A DNA stretch of 64,000 bases. It comes from Camillea tinctor (Eukaryota; Ascomycota; Sordariomycetes; Xylariales; Xylariaceae). Made by a program: the position numbers and the translations under genes. The notes under the pieces were generated by a model. It searched no databases, was not told the origin of the DNA, and saw only the letters and a list, made by a program, of their open reading frames with translations. The stretch spans positions 124,001-188,000 of the forward strand of contig MU394088.1 in assembly GCA_022578605.1 (NCBI GenBank), given 5' to 3'. This document shows positions 33,958 through 45,619 of the stretch, in pieces (the first letter of the stretch is position 1; each line of letters opens with the position of its first letter).

Positions 33958-35886
33958 CTAAACTTCATTACTCACATACTCCACCTTGGTCGTAGGCAGG
34001 AACTCCTCTTTCACGCTCCTCAGGCTCACGAACCGGGACAGCAGGTTCGCGCTGCCGGCCTTATCGTTCGTGCCGCTGGCGCGTGCTCCGCCGAAGGGCT
34101 GCTGCCCGACCACGGCGCCCGTGCTCTTGCAGTTGACGTAGAAATTTCCGGCAGCGTTCCGCAGCGCCTCCTCTGCCTCGCGGATGGCCGCGCGCTCGCT
34201 CGCAAACACGGCGCCCGTGAGCCCGTACTCGCCTGTGCTGTCCACCAGCGCGCACGCATCCTGGAACGCGCCCGGCTTTGCGTCGTCGTACACGTACACC
34301 GTCAGGATGGGGCCGAAGAGTTCCGTCGACAGCAGCGGGTGCGCCGGGTTTGTCGTGCGGTATATGGTCGGGTGGATGAAGTACCCCTTGGACGCGTCGT
34401 ACGTGCCGCCGGCGAGCAGCTCGAGCTCGCTGTCTTTCTTGGCCGCGTCGATGACGCCCGACAGCTTCTTGAAGCTGGGTTCGTGGATGACGGGACCGAT
34501 AAAGTTCTGAGGCTCCCAGGGCGCGCCGACCTTGAGCGCTTTGGTCTCCTTCACCAGCTTCTCCTGGAACTCGGGCCAGATCGACTGGGGCACGTAGAGG
34601 CGGCTCGTAGCGCTGCACTTCTGGCCCTGGAATTCGAATGCACCGCGGACCGTCTGGACAACCGCATTGTCGATATCGGCCGAAGGATGGATCAGGTGAA
34701 AGTTCTTACCGCCCGTCTCGCCAACGATGCGCGGGTAGCTCTGGTATCGGCCTTCAGCGGTACCTTGGCCAATTTGTCCGTACAATTTGCGGAACACGGC
34801 GGTGCTACCAGTGTAGTGTAGGGCAGCGAATTTCTTATGCGACAGGACCTCCTTTGTCACTTCCTCGGGGTTGCCAGGCACGAACTGGATCACGTCTTTC
34901 GGAAGCCCGGCCTCAAGCAGAATGTTGTAAAGCAGCCAGTTGGAGGCAATGGCCGAGTCAGATGGCTTCCAGATAACCACGTTGCCCATCAGGGCTGGGG
35001 CACCGGGCAGATTACCTCCGATGGCGGTAAAGTTGAAGGGACTAACAGCATAGACGAAACCCTCGAGCGGGCGGTATTCGATGCGGTTCCACACACCGGG
35101 CGAGTTATGGGCAGGCTGCTGAGCGTACAACTCTTCGGCATACTGGACGTTGAAGCGGAGGAAATCGCACAGCTCGGCGGCGGCATCGATCTCGGCTTGC
35201 CAAGCGTTCTTGCCCTGACCGAGCATGGTAGAGGCCATGATATCGTAGCGATACTTTGTAGAAATAAGATCGGCTGCCTTGAGGAAGACTGCAGCTCGAT
35301 CAGCGAAAGGGAGCGACTCCCAAGCTGGTTTGGCGGCCAGGGCGGCATCTATGGCAGTCTTGACGTCGGCAGCACTCGCGAGGGAATAGTCTGCAACTTT
35401 GACAGAGTGGTTTGAAGGGTTATACTGGCTGGCCCTATTTGAAGTCTTGATCTACAGTCGTTTGTTAGAATCGTGGGTTCTAAACCGTGGAGAGACCTGA
35501 TCTAATGGGATGACATACCTCTTTACCCCCTATGACAAGAGGCACATCTACTGCACCCTTCTTCTGTAGAGCATCCACTGCGCCGAGAAGACCAATACGT
35601 TGCGAGGAGCCTTTTGCATAGTGGTGCTATTGACCCTATTGTCAGCGTTCTACACACGAATTCTCCAAATATTGAGAGGTATAATACATACGTTTGGCTC
35701 GTTCAGCACCTTGGGGATCTTGAATGCAGCTAGCGTCGTCATCTTGGAACTGGTTGTGCTCAATGTTCTCGTAGCCCGTAGCGAATGGAGCGCTGAAGGT
35801 AGTCTGGGAGAGATCTTGGGAGATAGAAACAAGCGAGGTTGGAGCTCCCGTGTGAGACCGGATGTCCTTCGAGTAGCAGCAGCCAT
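33958..35886 (-). CDS. Delta-1-pyrroline-5-carboxylate dehydrogenase, mitochondrial
   Basis: ALDH4-type enzyme (yeast Put2 family) converting glutamate semialdehyde to glutamate in proline catabolism, in the mitochondrial matrix. Three exons, 35886-35692, 35626-35519 and 35451-33958, all phase 0, give 598 aa. The Arg/Ser-rich first 45 or so residues are a mitochondrial presequence. FKIPKVLNEPN at the end of exon 1 and VDVPLVIGGKE at the end of exon 2 are family-specific. Catalytic Glu346 is in RIVGETGGKNF and Cys380 in FEFQGQKCSATSR. GNFYVNCKSTGAVVGQQPFGG near the C-terminus is typical of the group. An in-frame Met lies 39 codons upstream of the chosen start. No proline oxidase gene is adjacent. 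Confidence 0.96.
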
Positions 35887-37263
35887 GGTGGGCAGAGGGT
35901 ATGGAAACGCTATCGTAATATATATTATAACCCCTCTCTTCCAATTGAACAAGCCGGCGGACGTATGTATAACTGGTCTTCTGCTATAAGGTAACCGAAC
36001 CAACTAGGTACCTGGCCGTGAGGCTAGAGAGAGAGCAAGGGAGGGATTGGATTGGTCGGTATTAGTCGGTATTGGGTTAATATTGGTGGTGGTGATGATG
36101 GTGTGTTGAAGAGGGATTTGGGGTATCACAAAAATCAGAATGGCTCGGTCACTGTGACGACAGTGAGGTTGGCGCAGTATGTATGTGTGTGGTGTATGTG
36201 GTGTATGTGGTGGGTGTAAGTTGTATATGTACGGAGTTGAAAGAAGAAGGTCCAACAGCAAACACCCCTCTTAATGGACGGATGATGTAGGTAGATACTG
36301 AGCAAGTAGGTAGTACACAAGTACTTCATAGGCTGTACCTACTCTAACGGTTAATAATGATTTGATTTGGACTTACACAGCGAAGCCGGCCTTGGTGGGG
36401 TTAACCCGTGGAGTTCGCTTTGCTGCGGCTTAATAGTCGCACCAGTGAGAGGGGCAAGCGAATACTTTGTGGGGTAATCATCAATTGACCAATAAGCCCT
36501 CACACATCTCCATGCTCCGTCCCCGAACTCGGTTTGCCGCCCCGTGCCGAATTAACTTACACAACATCTATTGAGCCCTTAACCCCTCCCTACTAAACCA
36601 TACCGTCCTTCCATGTCCGCCCGGTACATCTCCTTACTATACCCCTTACTAGGCACATCTATTGCCATAAATTAACACCGACTACTTTCCTGTAGTCAAC
36701 AATTAGTCACGGTAAACTGTTAGCTCACCAGATTTAAATCTAGTACACATCGAATCATCCATGGAGAATAGAATTAATCTCTTTCATTAACAAAAAGGTG
36801 TAAGTTGCTAAACACTAGGTAGTCCAGTTCCTAGGCGCGTGGCTTGATTTCCCAAGTACACACGGAGAAAAAGAGCCGTCTAGAACGAACGGATCCGCCG
36901 TTCCCCTGTTCTTCATCTTCGTCTTCGTCTCCTTCTCCTACGTCCTAGCCTTCCTTCTCTCTTTGGGTATTATATAACTACTTATGGCTTCGTCAAAACA
37001 CTTAACTCTTAACTCACTCATTGGCCCAGAAAAGCAAACACTCCGGGGTATAGGTAAGTGGCCGCCTGGCGGTCGTATCCACGTAGGTTACTTATCGTAA
37101 CGGCCACCTCTGCTCTACACACGAATGCTTTATAGAGCACGCACAAGAGACTTTTCCCCCTTCCTCCTTTGACGGTCTTCGCCTAATGCAATCGCTATGC
37201 AGATAACGAAAGTTCGTCGTTCAATCCTACTCATGTCTAGCAAAAACAAGGACAACCTAATTT
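35887..37263. other. Intergenic, 1.4 kb
   Basis: Upstream of P5C dehydrogenase. It includes GTATGTGG-type repeats at 36180-36212 and CT-rich stretches. No gene seen. Confidence 0.5.
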
Positions 37264-39833
37264 CTAGTGGCTTGGTTCTGGTGCCGACATGGCGGTGCTT
37301 GGAGCAATTGTACTAGCTCTGGTGTCTGGCCGGCTACGATGGTGTCGGAGGCCGATACCGTGCTTCGCGTTGCTACCAAACTTACCAGCCTCATAGTTAA
37401 GGACTGGGATAGTGAGTCCGTACGGCTCGGTTTTGCCTTCTTTGTCGTGCTGATCGATCTCCACCCGGATGCAGCAATCCAGGGACCCATCATTGCCCTT
37501 CCCGTGTGTCGTGAACGAGGCAGCCTTGTGCTGTGTACCAGCACCATCCTCGCCTGCATGTAAAAAGGCATGTCCATCTTTGCCGTCGAACTTGTTTCCA
37601 GTAGTCTCCCCATTAGTCTCTCCGTTGGCCTCCCCGTTGGCTACCGCCCCATTTCCGTTAGTGACGGCCTGGTTGTTCGGCGAGTTCTCCGTAAGTATGG
37701 CGTAATTACGGCTAGGCATGGTCACATGGTTCGAGCCCATAGTCTTAGTCGAGTTGCCCGGGTCTTTATCGAAGAGACTCATCAGCGTCTCATCCGTATC
37801 CGCATTAAGGTGGTGGATCTTGTTTCGGCTCGACAATAGATTCGCAATCGCGCTAGGCGGGGGCTTGTTCACAATGGCAGAAGAAACTACATTCACCATG
37901 TAGCGGTGATCCGCCTCGGTAGGGATATGCAGGTTTGGGTTTGAGTAGAAGCGTCCAAGCGCGGCCAGGTGAACATCACCTCCGAGAATCGTGAGCCGAA
38001 CCGAAAACTCGGCACACACAGTCTGCAGGCGCTCTACCAAGGTGTTGCGCTCCTTCTTGTGTGTCCTAGCCGTGTAATGGTCGTCCAGGTCATCCAGAAG
38101 ATCCACGCTGCCATCGAAGTGGTTGAAAACACCACCACCTGTGATCAAACGTTAGAAGTAGCCTGAATTATTCACGGCGTGTTACTGACCAAATCCGAAT
38201 CTCCGGTTGAGGAACTTGATAGGTGCGATGAGAGGGCTAGAAAAGACATTTTCAAGCCAGGTGAGTCGCTATAACATGTTAGCAAGGAATATTTCTGTAA
38301 CGCCCGAGAATATCTTACGGGATAGGCAATCGGAATGCCTAGCAGTAGAATCAAGTGTCTGAAAGGCCGCCCAGCACTAGCAGCGGCACCGAGCTCTTGT
38401 CTCACCCGGTTGAAGATGAGATCATAAGTCTCGGGATAATTGACTTGGTGTCTTGTACGTTCTGTGCGAGCGTCGATCCCCATAAACGCAATTCTAGCTC
38501 CTAATTGGGTGAAAATATTCATGGAGTGCTCAGCAACGTACGGGCCCGGTTTGCTACCGACGATATAGGATGCGTCCCATGGGCCCTGGGGCCTCACAAA
38601 GGTATTCAGGAGTTGGGCTTGATCCTGCGCAGGATTATGCTCCATCGTTTCGGGGGCATCCGTTGTGTAAGTCGAAGCAGGAGGGGCTAAGTGATGTTGG
38701 AAGAGCATATAGTATTTATGAGCAGTGCCACCAATGCCGCGGAAAACATCGCACTTCATGAATTCGTTGACGTAGGAACCAAAGCCGTCAATAATGTCGT
38801 GATCATCCCAAATGTTCAGCTGGGGGATTTGGCCATTGGCTGTCGCAAAGGGCTCGTTCGAGTACCATCGAATGTAGTTCTTCAGATAGTAATCATCACA
38901 GGCCTGTCTCAGAGACTCCGGGAAGGGAAAGTCCCGGCGCTTCTTGGGGTTCCCAATGTCGGTCCATTCGCGTAAAGGTCCATGAACTCGAATACCGTCG
39001 TTGTAGATCTGGTCGCCGCCACCGATCATGACGTGGAAAGGAGCCTGCGCGTGGCTTCTCAGCACATCGTTCCACAGCGCCAGACCACTCCAAGCCTCCT
39101 CGTCGGTGCCGACGCTGAACCCGTTGCACGAGTGGAACATGATCCGCATCGACTCGTTCACAGCCGGAATAAAGAAGTAAGAGGTCGGGGCCTGCGTCTG
39201 GCTCTTGTACCGTACATCGGCAATCGAGTAAGCCCATTTGGTCTCGGTCTCAGCCATGTCGCAAGAAATGGCGAAGCTCCAGAATGTGCATCGCGGGTCC
39301 GAATAGAGACAAACACCCTGTACGTCGGTCCCGTGGTTGCTCACAAGAGTGCCATTACCGTTAGTAGCACCATTAACATCATCGCCCTCGTGCACAAGGC
39401 CCTGCTGGCTACGGGCTACCTCTACGCGCCCAATGTGCAAAGAAGGCTGGAAAGTTTGGGTTTTCCCACCGCCGCGCGTGACGATCAATACGCTGCCATG
39501 CCAGATGTTGCCCTCCATGCGACGGTAGTTGAGTAGAGGTCCACAAACGATTTCTCTCCCGTCATCACCTTCAGTTGCGCCATCCGAGCCGCCAATGACA
39601 ATGGGCTGGAAGTTACCTGTGCCATTGGTAGGAGGTCGTTCACCTTCGACGCGGGCCGAGTTGAGGAAGTTGGACAGGTCCTTCGTGTCTGCACCGGCGC
39701 TGTGGGGGTCTCGAGCAACAGCAGCGCGAGCAAACGAGGAAGATTCCTGGTGTCGCCATCGGTTGGCTGAGGCGTAGGGGTTTCGGGCCTCGTCCTCGTC
39801 GTCGAGAAGGGGGTCGTGGTGATGTTCAGCCAT
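37264..39833 (-). CDS. PhoD-like metallophosphatase domain protein
   Basis: Large fungal protein with a PhoD-like phosphatase domain. Three exons, 39833-38319, 38268-38190 and 38138-37264, with 50-51 bp introns, give 822 aa. The metal-binding segments of the fold are visible: GGGDQIYND, then LNIWDDHDIIDGFGSYVNEF, and LTILGGDVHLAALGRF after intron 2. The N-terminal 150 residues are hydrophilic and probably disordered. The C-terminal 150 are Asn/Gly/Glu-rich, with a short GEANGETNGETTGN repeat. There is no signal peptide, so unlike secreted bacterial PhoD it is probably cytosolic or membrane-associated. The substrate is not known. A GGTA microsatellite sits in the 5' leader. Confidence 0.9.
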
Positions 39834-39861
39834 TGCGATCTAGCAATCTGAGGTAGGGATT

Positions 39862-39885
39862 GGTAGGTAGGTAGGTAGGTAGGTA
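39862..39885. repeat. GGTA microsatellite
   Basis: Six GGTA units 29 bp upstream of the PhoD-like start codon, read as TACC repeats in the transcribed leader. Confidence 0.85.
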
Positions 39886-42565
39886 AGTTGGCGGCTGCAC
39901 GTATGATTCAGCAGTTGATGAGCTCCCTTAGGATACAATGGCGTGTCTGTGAGCGCGACGGTTTCCCAGGTGGGCTGAGGAGAGGCAGCAGCCTCCTGCA
40001 GTCAGAAAAGCTAGTCCGGGTAAGCGGCGCGCACAGCTTACGAACCCCCAAGGAGAGTGGGTGGCCACAATTTGGCGACACGTACGATGCCGAGACTTTT
40101 CTCGATTCGTCTTGGAGTTTGGAATTTGGAGTTTGGAGTTTTAGGGGTGATAAGTCGTGAAGTATAAAGATAAAGAAGAAGAAAACAAAGAAGAGGGGTA
40201 AAGGTCGGTGGGATGTGATGACACAAGAGAAGAAGTATGTATGTAAGTATGTAACCTATGTAAGTAGCAAGAAGGGCAATGTTGTTGGTAGGACGACGAG
40301 AAGTTATGTCGTGGGTTATCGCTGTAGGAGGTATGTGTACAACCAGTACATGGATGTGTACGTGGATAGGTACATGTACAGGGAACACAAGACGTATGCC
40401 AAGACAATAAAAACTCGACGAGATCAAGCCACTACCTTGGTTTCAGACATAATCTTGTAGGTAACCTACCAAGTTGATTAGGTACATGATATTTATACAA
40501 GGATGGTATCACAAATAACTAAGATAAATATATAAATAAAACAACATACTACATTAGACTTTGATCAATGACCTCTTTTTTTTAATTATCTTTTTCTTTT
40601 TTCTTTTCTAATGTTGCTCTTGTTCTTACGATCTTACAGCTCAATAGAAAACAAACAGAGAGAGAATGTGAGATTAAGAAAAAGCTAAGATTAATGAAGA
40701 AAAATATATAAAGAATAATCATAGGTACTACCTAGTTAAGCTAGGGGACAAGGATAGAGACAGGGACAGGGTATAAAAGAGATGAAAAAAAACGTCACAA
40801 TTGTCCTGTTGATCAAGTCCGTTATTGTGGTTAGTGGATAGCTTATTTAGCAAGACATCTTATAGGTCGCATGATGTAGTGTGGTCTGTCTAACTAAAGG
40901 AACTTTTCTTGATCGAGGGGTCATAGCTTTCCACTTTCTCTTTACTATAGTGTAGTGAGTGTAGTCTAATATGCATGTACCTATATGCATAGAGGTCTTC
41001 TCCTGAAACAGAAATCCGCTAATCTAGCAGATTAGGTATTGTGCACTAGTGTACGACAGACTCAGATTTCGGAGAGAACATTGTATGTATGTATGTATGT
41101 ATGGGTTGCCTCAGAATATGTATGTACCCTTCCAATTCTCACCTAGACTTATCTCTTTCCGGGGGTTTTGACGTGATATTCATTATCTCCCATGTTGACA
41201 TTGCTACGTACCAATAAAACAAAAACATAAGATATTAGACGAAGAACCTATCTTACTCGTACGATCAGAGAAGCCAATCCCCTTTTTTCTCCTATTGTCA
41301 ATACCTAATTCCCATGTACATATACCCAAGTCAGTAAACCCGGTAAAATAGGTTTATCTGACCCAGCTTGCCCCTACTTTTACTACTTGCTGATTCAATA
41401 ACCCACTTCACCTCCCATACGCACGCACACGGCACCACGGCACCGGACCTGAATCAACTGACCTATAGAAGATCTCCGTAGACATGCAACTTTCCCGGGC
41501 CAAGATCTCTGGGCACGCCAAGAAAAGGCCTGTGGTAGTATACCCCAAGAGATCTTTTGTCTTGGCTGGGTAGGATCGCGCACTCAATTTAAAGTGCTGT
41601 GTACGACTACAGCTATATATCTATGTTGGGTAGATATACCGCAATAAAGAAGAAAAAATATTATATTTTGGCAGGTTGCATATTTTAGGTGTCTACATAC
41701 GAAAGAGCACGCGAACAAAGAAAGCATTGCATATCAATATAACCCCCCGCCCCCCTACCTACTTACCCAGGTTACCCCAGGTAATATGCTCCCTCTGTAG
41801 TACACAAATCCGTGATACTGTACACGCATAACATTCATGGGACATTACCACAACTCACTTGACAGCAAAACCCCAAATACTACATACTTAAGGGCATTCC
41901 AATTCAAAAACCATCAACTTAGAGCTATGATCGTCCCTCTTCCACTCCGGTATAAAACTCTATCCCCCGCCCCCCGTCACAAAAACTGGTAAACGTGATT
42001 CTGTGCTTTATGCTCTAAACCCGTCACAAGGCTCACGCATTGTATAATGCATCATCTCCAGGAACACATGAACATGAACGATCTCAGCGACCTACTGAGA
42101 GCAGTCTAAATGCCTCGAATATAGCCACTTTGGGAATCATAGTCTATTTTGTAGGTTATTCATTTGTATTTGCATAGAGGTATTTATGCGATGTGAATGT
42201 AATGTATACAAAAAAAGCAACCTCCTCTTACACCCCTTGCTCAATCGTACCAATCTGAGCCTCATCTCATCTATCCTAACCCAGCTTTCTACCTGCTCCT
42301 CGTTAGGGAGATGTTTCTCTTCTTTTCTCCCCTACTCCTCCCTTTTTATTCAAGAGTAGAAATACACGTAGTAGAAAAAGTCGTGAACCCGTTCATCTCT
42401 CTATACTACACATCTATCTAAGGGTATGTTGTTATGTAAGGATGTGGGGATATATGTATATAATAGGTAAGTGATAGTAAGTGGCGAGTGAATACTAGAT
42501 ATCGCAATAAAGAGACTTTCCCTCTACCGCCCGATGCTGCATTACACATACAACCCTCTCGCACC
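39886..42565. other. Intergenic, 2.7 kb
   Basis: Long non-coding stretch between two minus-strand genes. It holds a TGTA repeat at 41082-41103, many TACCTA/TAGGTA motifs and several A- or T-rich tracts. Short ORFs (for example 40038-40427, minus) are Cys/Thr/Ile repeats of low complexity and not called. Confidence 0.5.
41082..41103. repeat. TGTA microsatellite
   Basis: About five and a half perfect TGTA units in non-coding DNA. Confidence 0.8.
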
Positions 42566-44338
42566 CTATGGCGACGAAGACGTCGCAGGCGACCTATCCT
42601 TCCTCTCGACAATCTTATCCAGCGCGCCCATAGTCTTCAGCTTCTCGGCTCTCAGCCTAGCCACGTCGTCCATGCGCCTGGCTATCAGATCCATGCCCAC
42701 GGCACCGGCTAGCATACCGGCGATGTGCGACGCGAGGTCAGTGCTGTGGCGCTTCTTGGAGAACAGGCCCACGATGTGCAGGCCAAGGATGAGGCCGATG
42801 AAGGCGAGCCCCTGGGGGCCCGACAGGGGGTCGGGCGGGTAATCGAAGATCTTGAACTCGTCGTAGCGGTGCATCCAGAAGAAGGCGATGGTGACGCCGT
42901 AGACGGCGGCCGACGCGCCCTGGGTGGTGTACTCGAGGCCGCGGCGCAGCACCAGGTTCGCGAGGCTGGCGGCGAACCCGACCACGCCGCAGCCCGCGTA
43001 CAGGGCCAGGAAGTTGCCGCGGCCGATCTCGTCGTGCAGGCGCGTGCCGAAGAACCACAGCGGCACCATGTTCATGGCCAGGTGCGCGAAGTTGTGGTGC
43101 GAGAACACGGCGCAGATCAGCTGCACCGGCCGCGGCGTCGCGGCGATCACCAGGAAGTACTTGTTCAGCGTGCTCCACAGCGGCGGCACCTTCCACATCG
43201 CCCACACGCACACGTTGGCCGCGATGAGGCCCATGACCGTGGCCGCCGCGGGCGGGATGTCCGGCAGTAGCCGCTGGGAGCGTCGGGGCGGGGTGTACGT
43301 GATGGCGAAGACGGCGGAGAGGGCGCAGACGAGGACGGCCATGGCGAAGGCGGGGACGAGGCGTTCCCAGCTCTTCATCTCGGGCGGCGCTTCCATGTCC
43401 GACGTCGCGCGCTCCATGTATTTCTTCCTCAACGGGCTTATGGCCTTGGGCTTCGCCTGCTGGGTCTGCAGGGTGCCGATGTTGCCCTTGGCTTCCTCCT
43501 CTTCGCGCTTCTTCTGTTCCTCTTCTAGTCGCCTCTCCTCCGCCTCGCGCTTGGCGATGTTTTCGGCGCGGAGCCGGTCGAATGCGCCCTCTCCATACGG
43601 TGAGTCACTGCGAGGTTTCTTCGGCAGTCTTCCGGTCGGTGCTTGGCTTTGCTCCTCCTGGGGTTCCAATAGGAGGTCTTGCGAGCTGGTCCCTTCGAGC
43701 TGTGCTCCATCCTCTATTCCCAATTGCTCCTTAGCTTCTAGAGCCACCAGCTCGTCCTCGGCTCGTAGCCCAGCATTGATAACTTCATCGACGGGAATGT
43801 GCTGACGTAGATACTCTAAAGCTTTCAGCTTGTCTGCGCTTGAGAATAAGGCGGTATTCGGGTGAAGAGAAGGATCGTCTAGTGTCCCTGCTACCCGTCT
43901 ACCATGTATAATCCTCAGCAGCTGGTTACCGTGGCGTGCGGATAGGTGTGGTCCGAATATGCGATGCACCTCCCTCTCGGTGAGGTCTTCCTTCCGGAAG
44001 GGAAGTCCTTGAGCATCTTCGTACGAGTCGGGCAGTTCGATGTAATGGGTCAAGGTACGGAATCGAGCAGAGATAGTTCGGATGGGTATATGAGGCAACA
44101 ACAGGCTTCGTGATCGGCAGTCCCTCGAGGTCCTGAAGGGGCTCGCGAAGGGGCCGAGGAGACCCCGACTGCTAATTTGAAAACATGTCTCAGTGATAGA
44201 CTGCTTAGAACGGTTCGTGGTCGATATATGGCGAGCAGCACAGGCACCGGCAACGAAGCGTTTCTCGGAGGCGCGGAAGATTGCTCGCAGGCCAATCTGA
44301 AAGCTGGACGGCAGAGCAACAACAGGGAGACACGACAT
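42566..44338 (-). CDS. Rhomboid intramembrane serine protease, mitochondrial (Pcp1/PARL-like)
   Basis: Single-exon 590-aa rhomboid. The N-terminal 100 residues are Arg/Ser-rich and look like a mitochondrial presequence, supporting a Pcp1/PARL-type inner-membrane protease. A charged middle region has a Glu/Lys/Arg-rich coiled coil (about 260-300). The six-to-seven-helix rhomboid core starts at about residue 324. HHNFAHLAMNM (His414-His415) is the conserved pre-catalytic motif. The catalytic Ser476 lies in QGASAAVYG and the catalytic His538 in DLASHIAGML. The residue after the Ser is Ala rather than the common Gly (GxSG). In yeast this protease processes Mgm1 and Ccp1; that role here is inferred. 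Confidence 0.93.
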   Translation of the reverse strand: MSCLPVVALPSSFQIGLRAIFRASEKRFVAGACAARHISTTNRSKQSITETCFQISSRGLLGPFASPFRTSRDCRSRSLLLPHIPIRTISARFRTLTHYIELPDSYEDAQGLPFRKEDLTEREVHRIFGPHLSARHGNQLLRIIHGRRVAGTLDDPSLHPNTALFSSADKLKALEYLRQHIPVDEVINAGLRAEDELVALEAKEQLGIEDGAQLEGTSSQDLLLEPQEEQSQAPTGRLPKKPRSDSPYGEGAFDRLRAENIAKREAEERRLEEEQKKREEEEAKGNIGTLQTQQAKPKAISPLRKKYMERATSDMEAPPEMKSWERLVPAFAMAVLVCALSAVFAITYTPPRRSQRLLPDIPPAAATVMGLIAANVCVWAMWKVPPLWSTLNKYFLVIAATPRPVQLICAVFSHHNFAHLAMNMVPLWFFGTRLHDEIGRGNFLALYAGCGVVGFAASLANLVLRRGLEYTTQGASAAVYGVTIAFFWMHRYDEFKIFDYPPDPLSGPQGLAFIGLILGLHIVGLFSKKRHSTDLASHIAGMLAGAVGMDLIARRMDDVARLRAEKLKTMGALDKIVERKDRSPATSSSP

Positions 44339-45619
44339 AGTATCTTAATTCATACCATTATGTCAAGCCTTCGAGGTCAAGGGCCCATGAGGCAGTTGGG
44401 CACAAGGTGACACTGCAGCCTCGTTCTGGAGTGTCTTGTCTTCTTGTCTGTCTGATTATTATGATGTTTTTTGGTGGAGGAATTAACCCAAAATTTATCG
44501 CGCCCAGAAAGCTTTAATTCCGTTAGGTGTTAGGTGGTGAGCGATGGCAGTTCTGCGGGGTGATTTGCGGGCTGATTAAAGTTACGGGCTGGTTTACAGG
44601 CTGAGATCCACCGGGATACTTTCCGTTGGCGGGGCCTTGGGGGACCAGTAGCCAAGAGTATTATTAATACCTACTGCTATATTAGGGGGTTATACCCTGT
44701 ATAAGTTCAAGTTCCAGTAGTACCCGTTCCAAGGTAATGTACATCCGGCTACCATAACCAGACTTATAAGAGACCAGACATCCAGTGAAATTTAAAACAT
44801 TCCGGCCCAGCTATAGAAGACGTGTACATATATTCGTCATGAATATACCAATAAGAAGTCACACCTATCTGTAAAGTATATCCGTGGTTCTCACAAATTA
44901 GGTACCGTTCCGTAGTACGGACAGTTACTTTTCAGCCAGTTACGTAGGCTGATAGCATACCCGAAGTATAGTCTCCCATAGGGCTTCGCCAAGATATGGG
45001 GACATCATGTCTAAGACAAATCATCCCTAAGATTACTTGCAGGCTTGGGTACCTAGGTAGATAGCTGTCTCTTGAATAGCATCCAATAGCTAGTAGGTAC
45101 GTGAGTATATCTAGGAACGTAAGAAGAAAACAAAAGACATGGAAATTGCCAAGAACAACACAAACGTTCTCACTATTTAAAGATATTATCTCAGCACTTT
45201 AGATCAAACAAGTAACCTAAGTCAGTAGTAGTAACTACTATGTAAGTAAATAGATAACATAACCTCCTAGGTTAGATAGATAACTACAGTGTTATTGGTG
45301 GTACATAACCCCTTTTTCCTCATGCACGGACAACTCACTCCCTAGGTCAAGTCATTTTACACCAAGTAATTTGCCCTCCTAAAAGGGGTAATTGGGGAAG
45401 CTGAAAAAAACAAAACTCTATAGGCCCTCAGCAATACCAAAGTGCGGTTTGCCAATTTTATTATCTATCCTAGATACGTATACCTAGTATAGATAGATAC
45501 TATCCCTAAATTTAGTCTGGCGCCAGTATGTGGTTCGGGTCCGAGCTTGTGGGTTGATAGTCGACCGGAAATATTGACTACGGAATAGGGACTATGTACC
45601 TAACAAGCATGTATACCTG
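44339..45619. other. Intergenic, 1.3 kb
   Basis: Promoter side of the rhomboid gene and 3' side of the M20 peptidase gene. AT-leaning with TAGATA-type repeats. No gene seen. Confidence 0.5.

Noticed and set aside
37728..37738. GGTTCGAGCCC resembling a tRNA B box
   Set aside because: It lies within the PhoD-like coding exon with no A box or cloverleaf around it.
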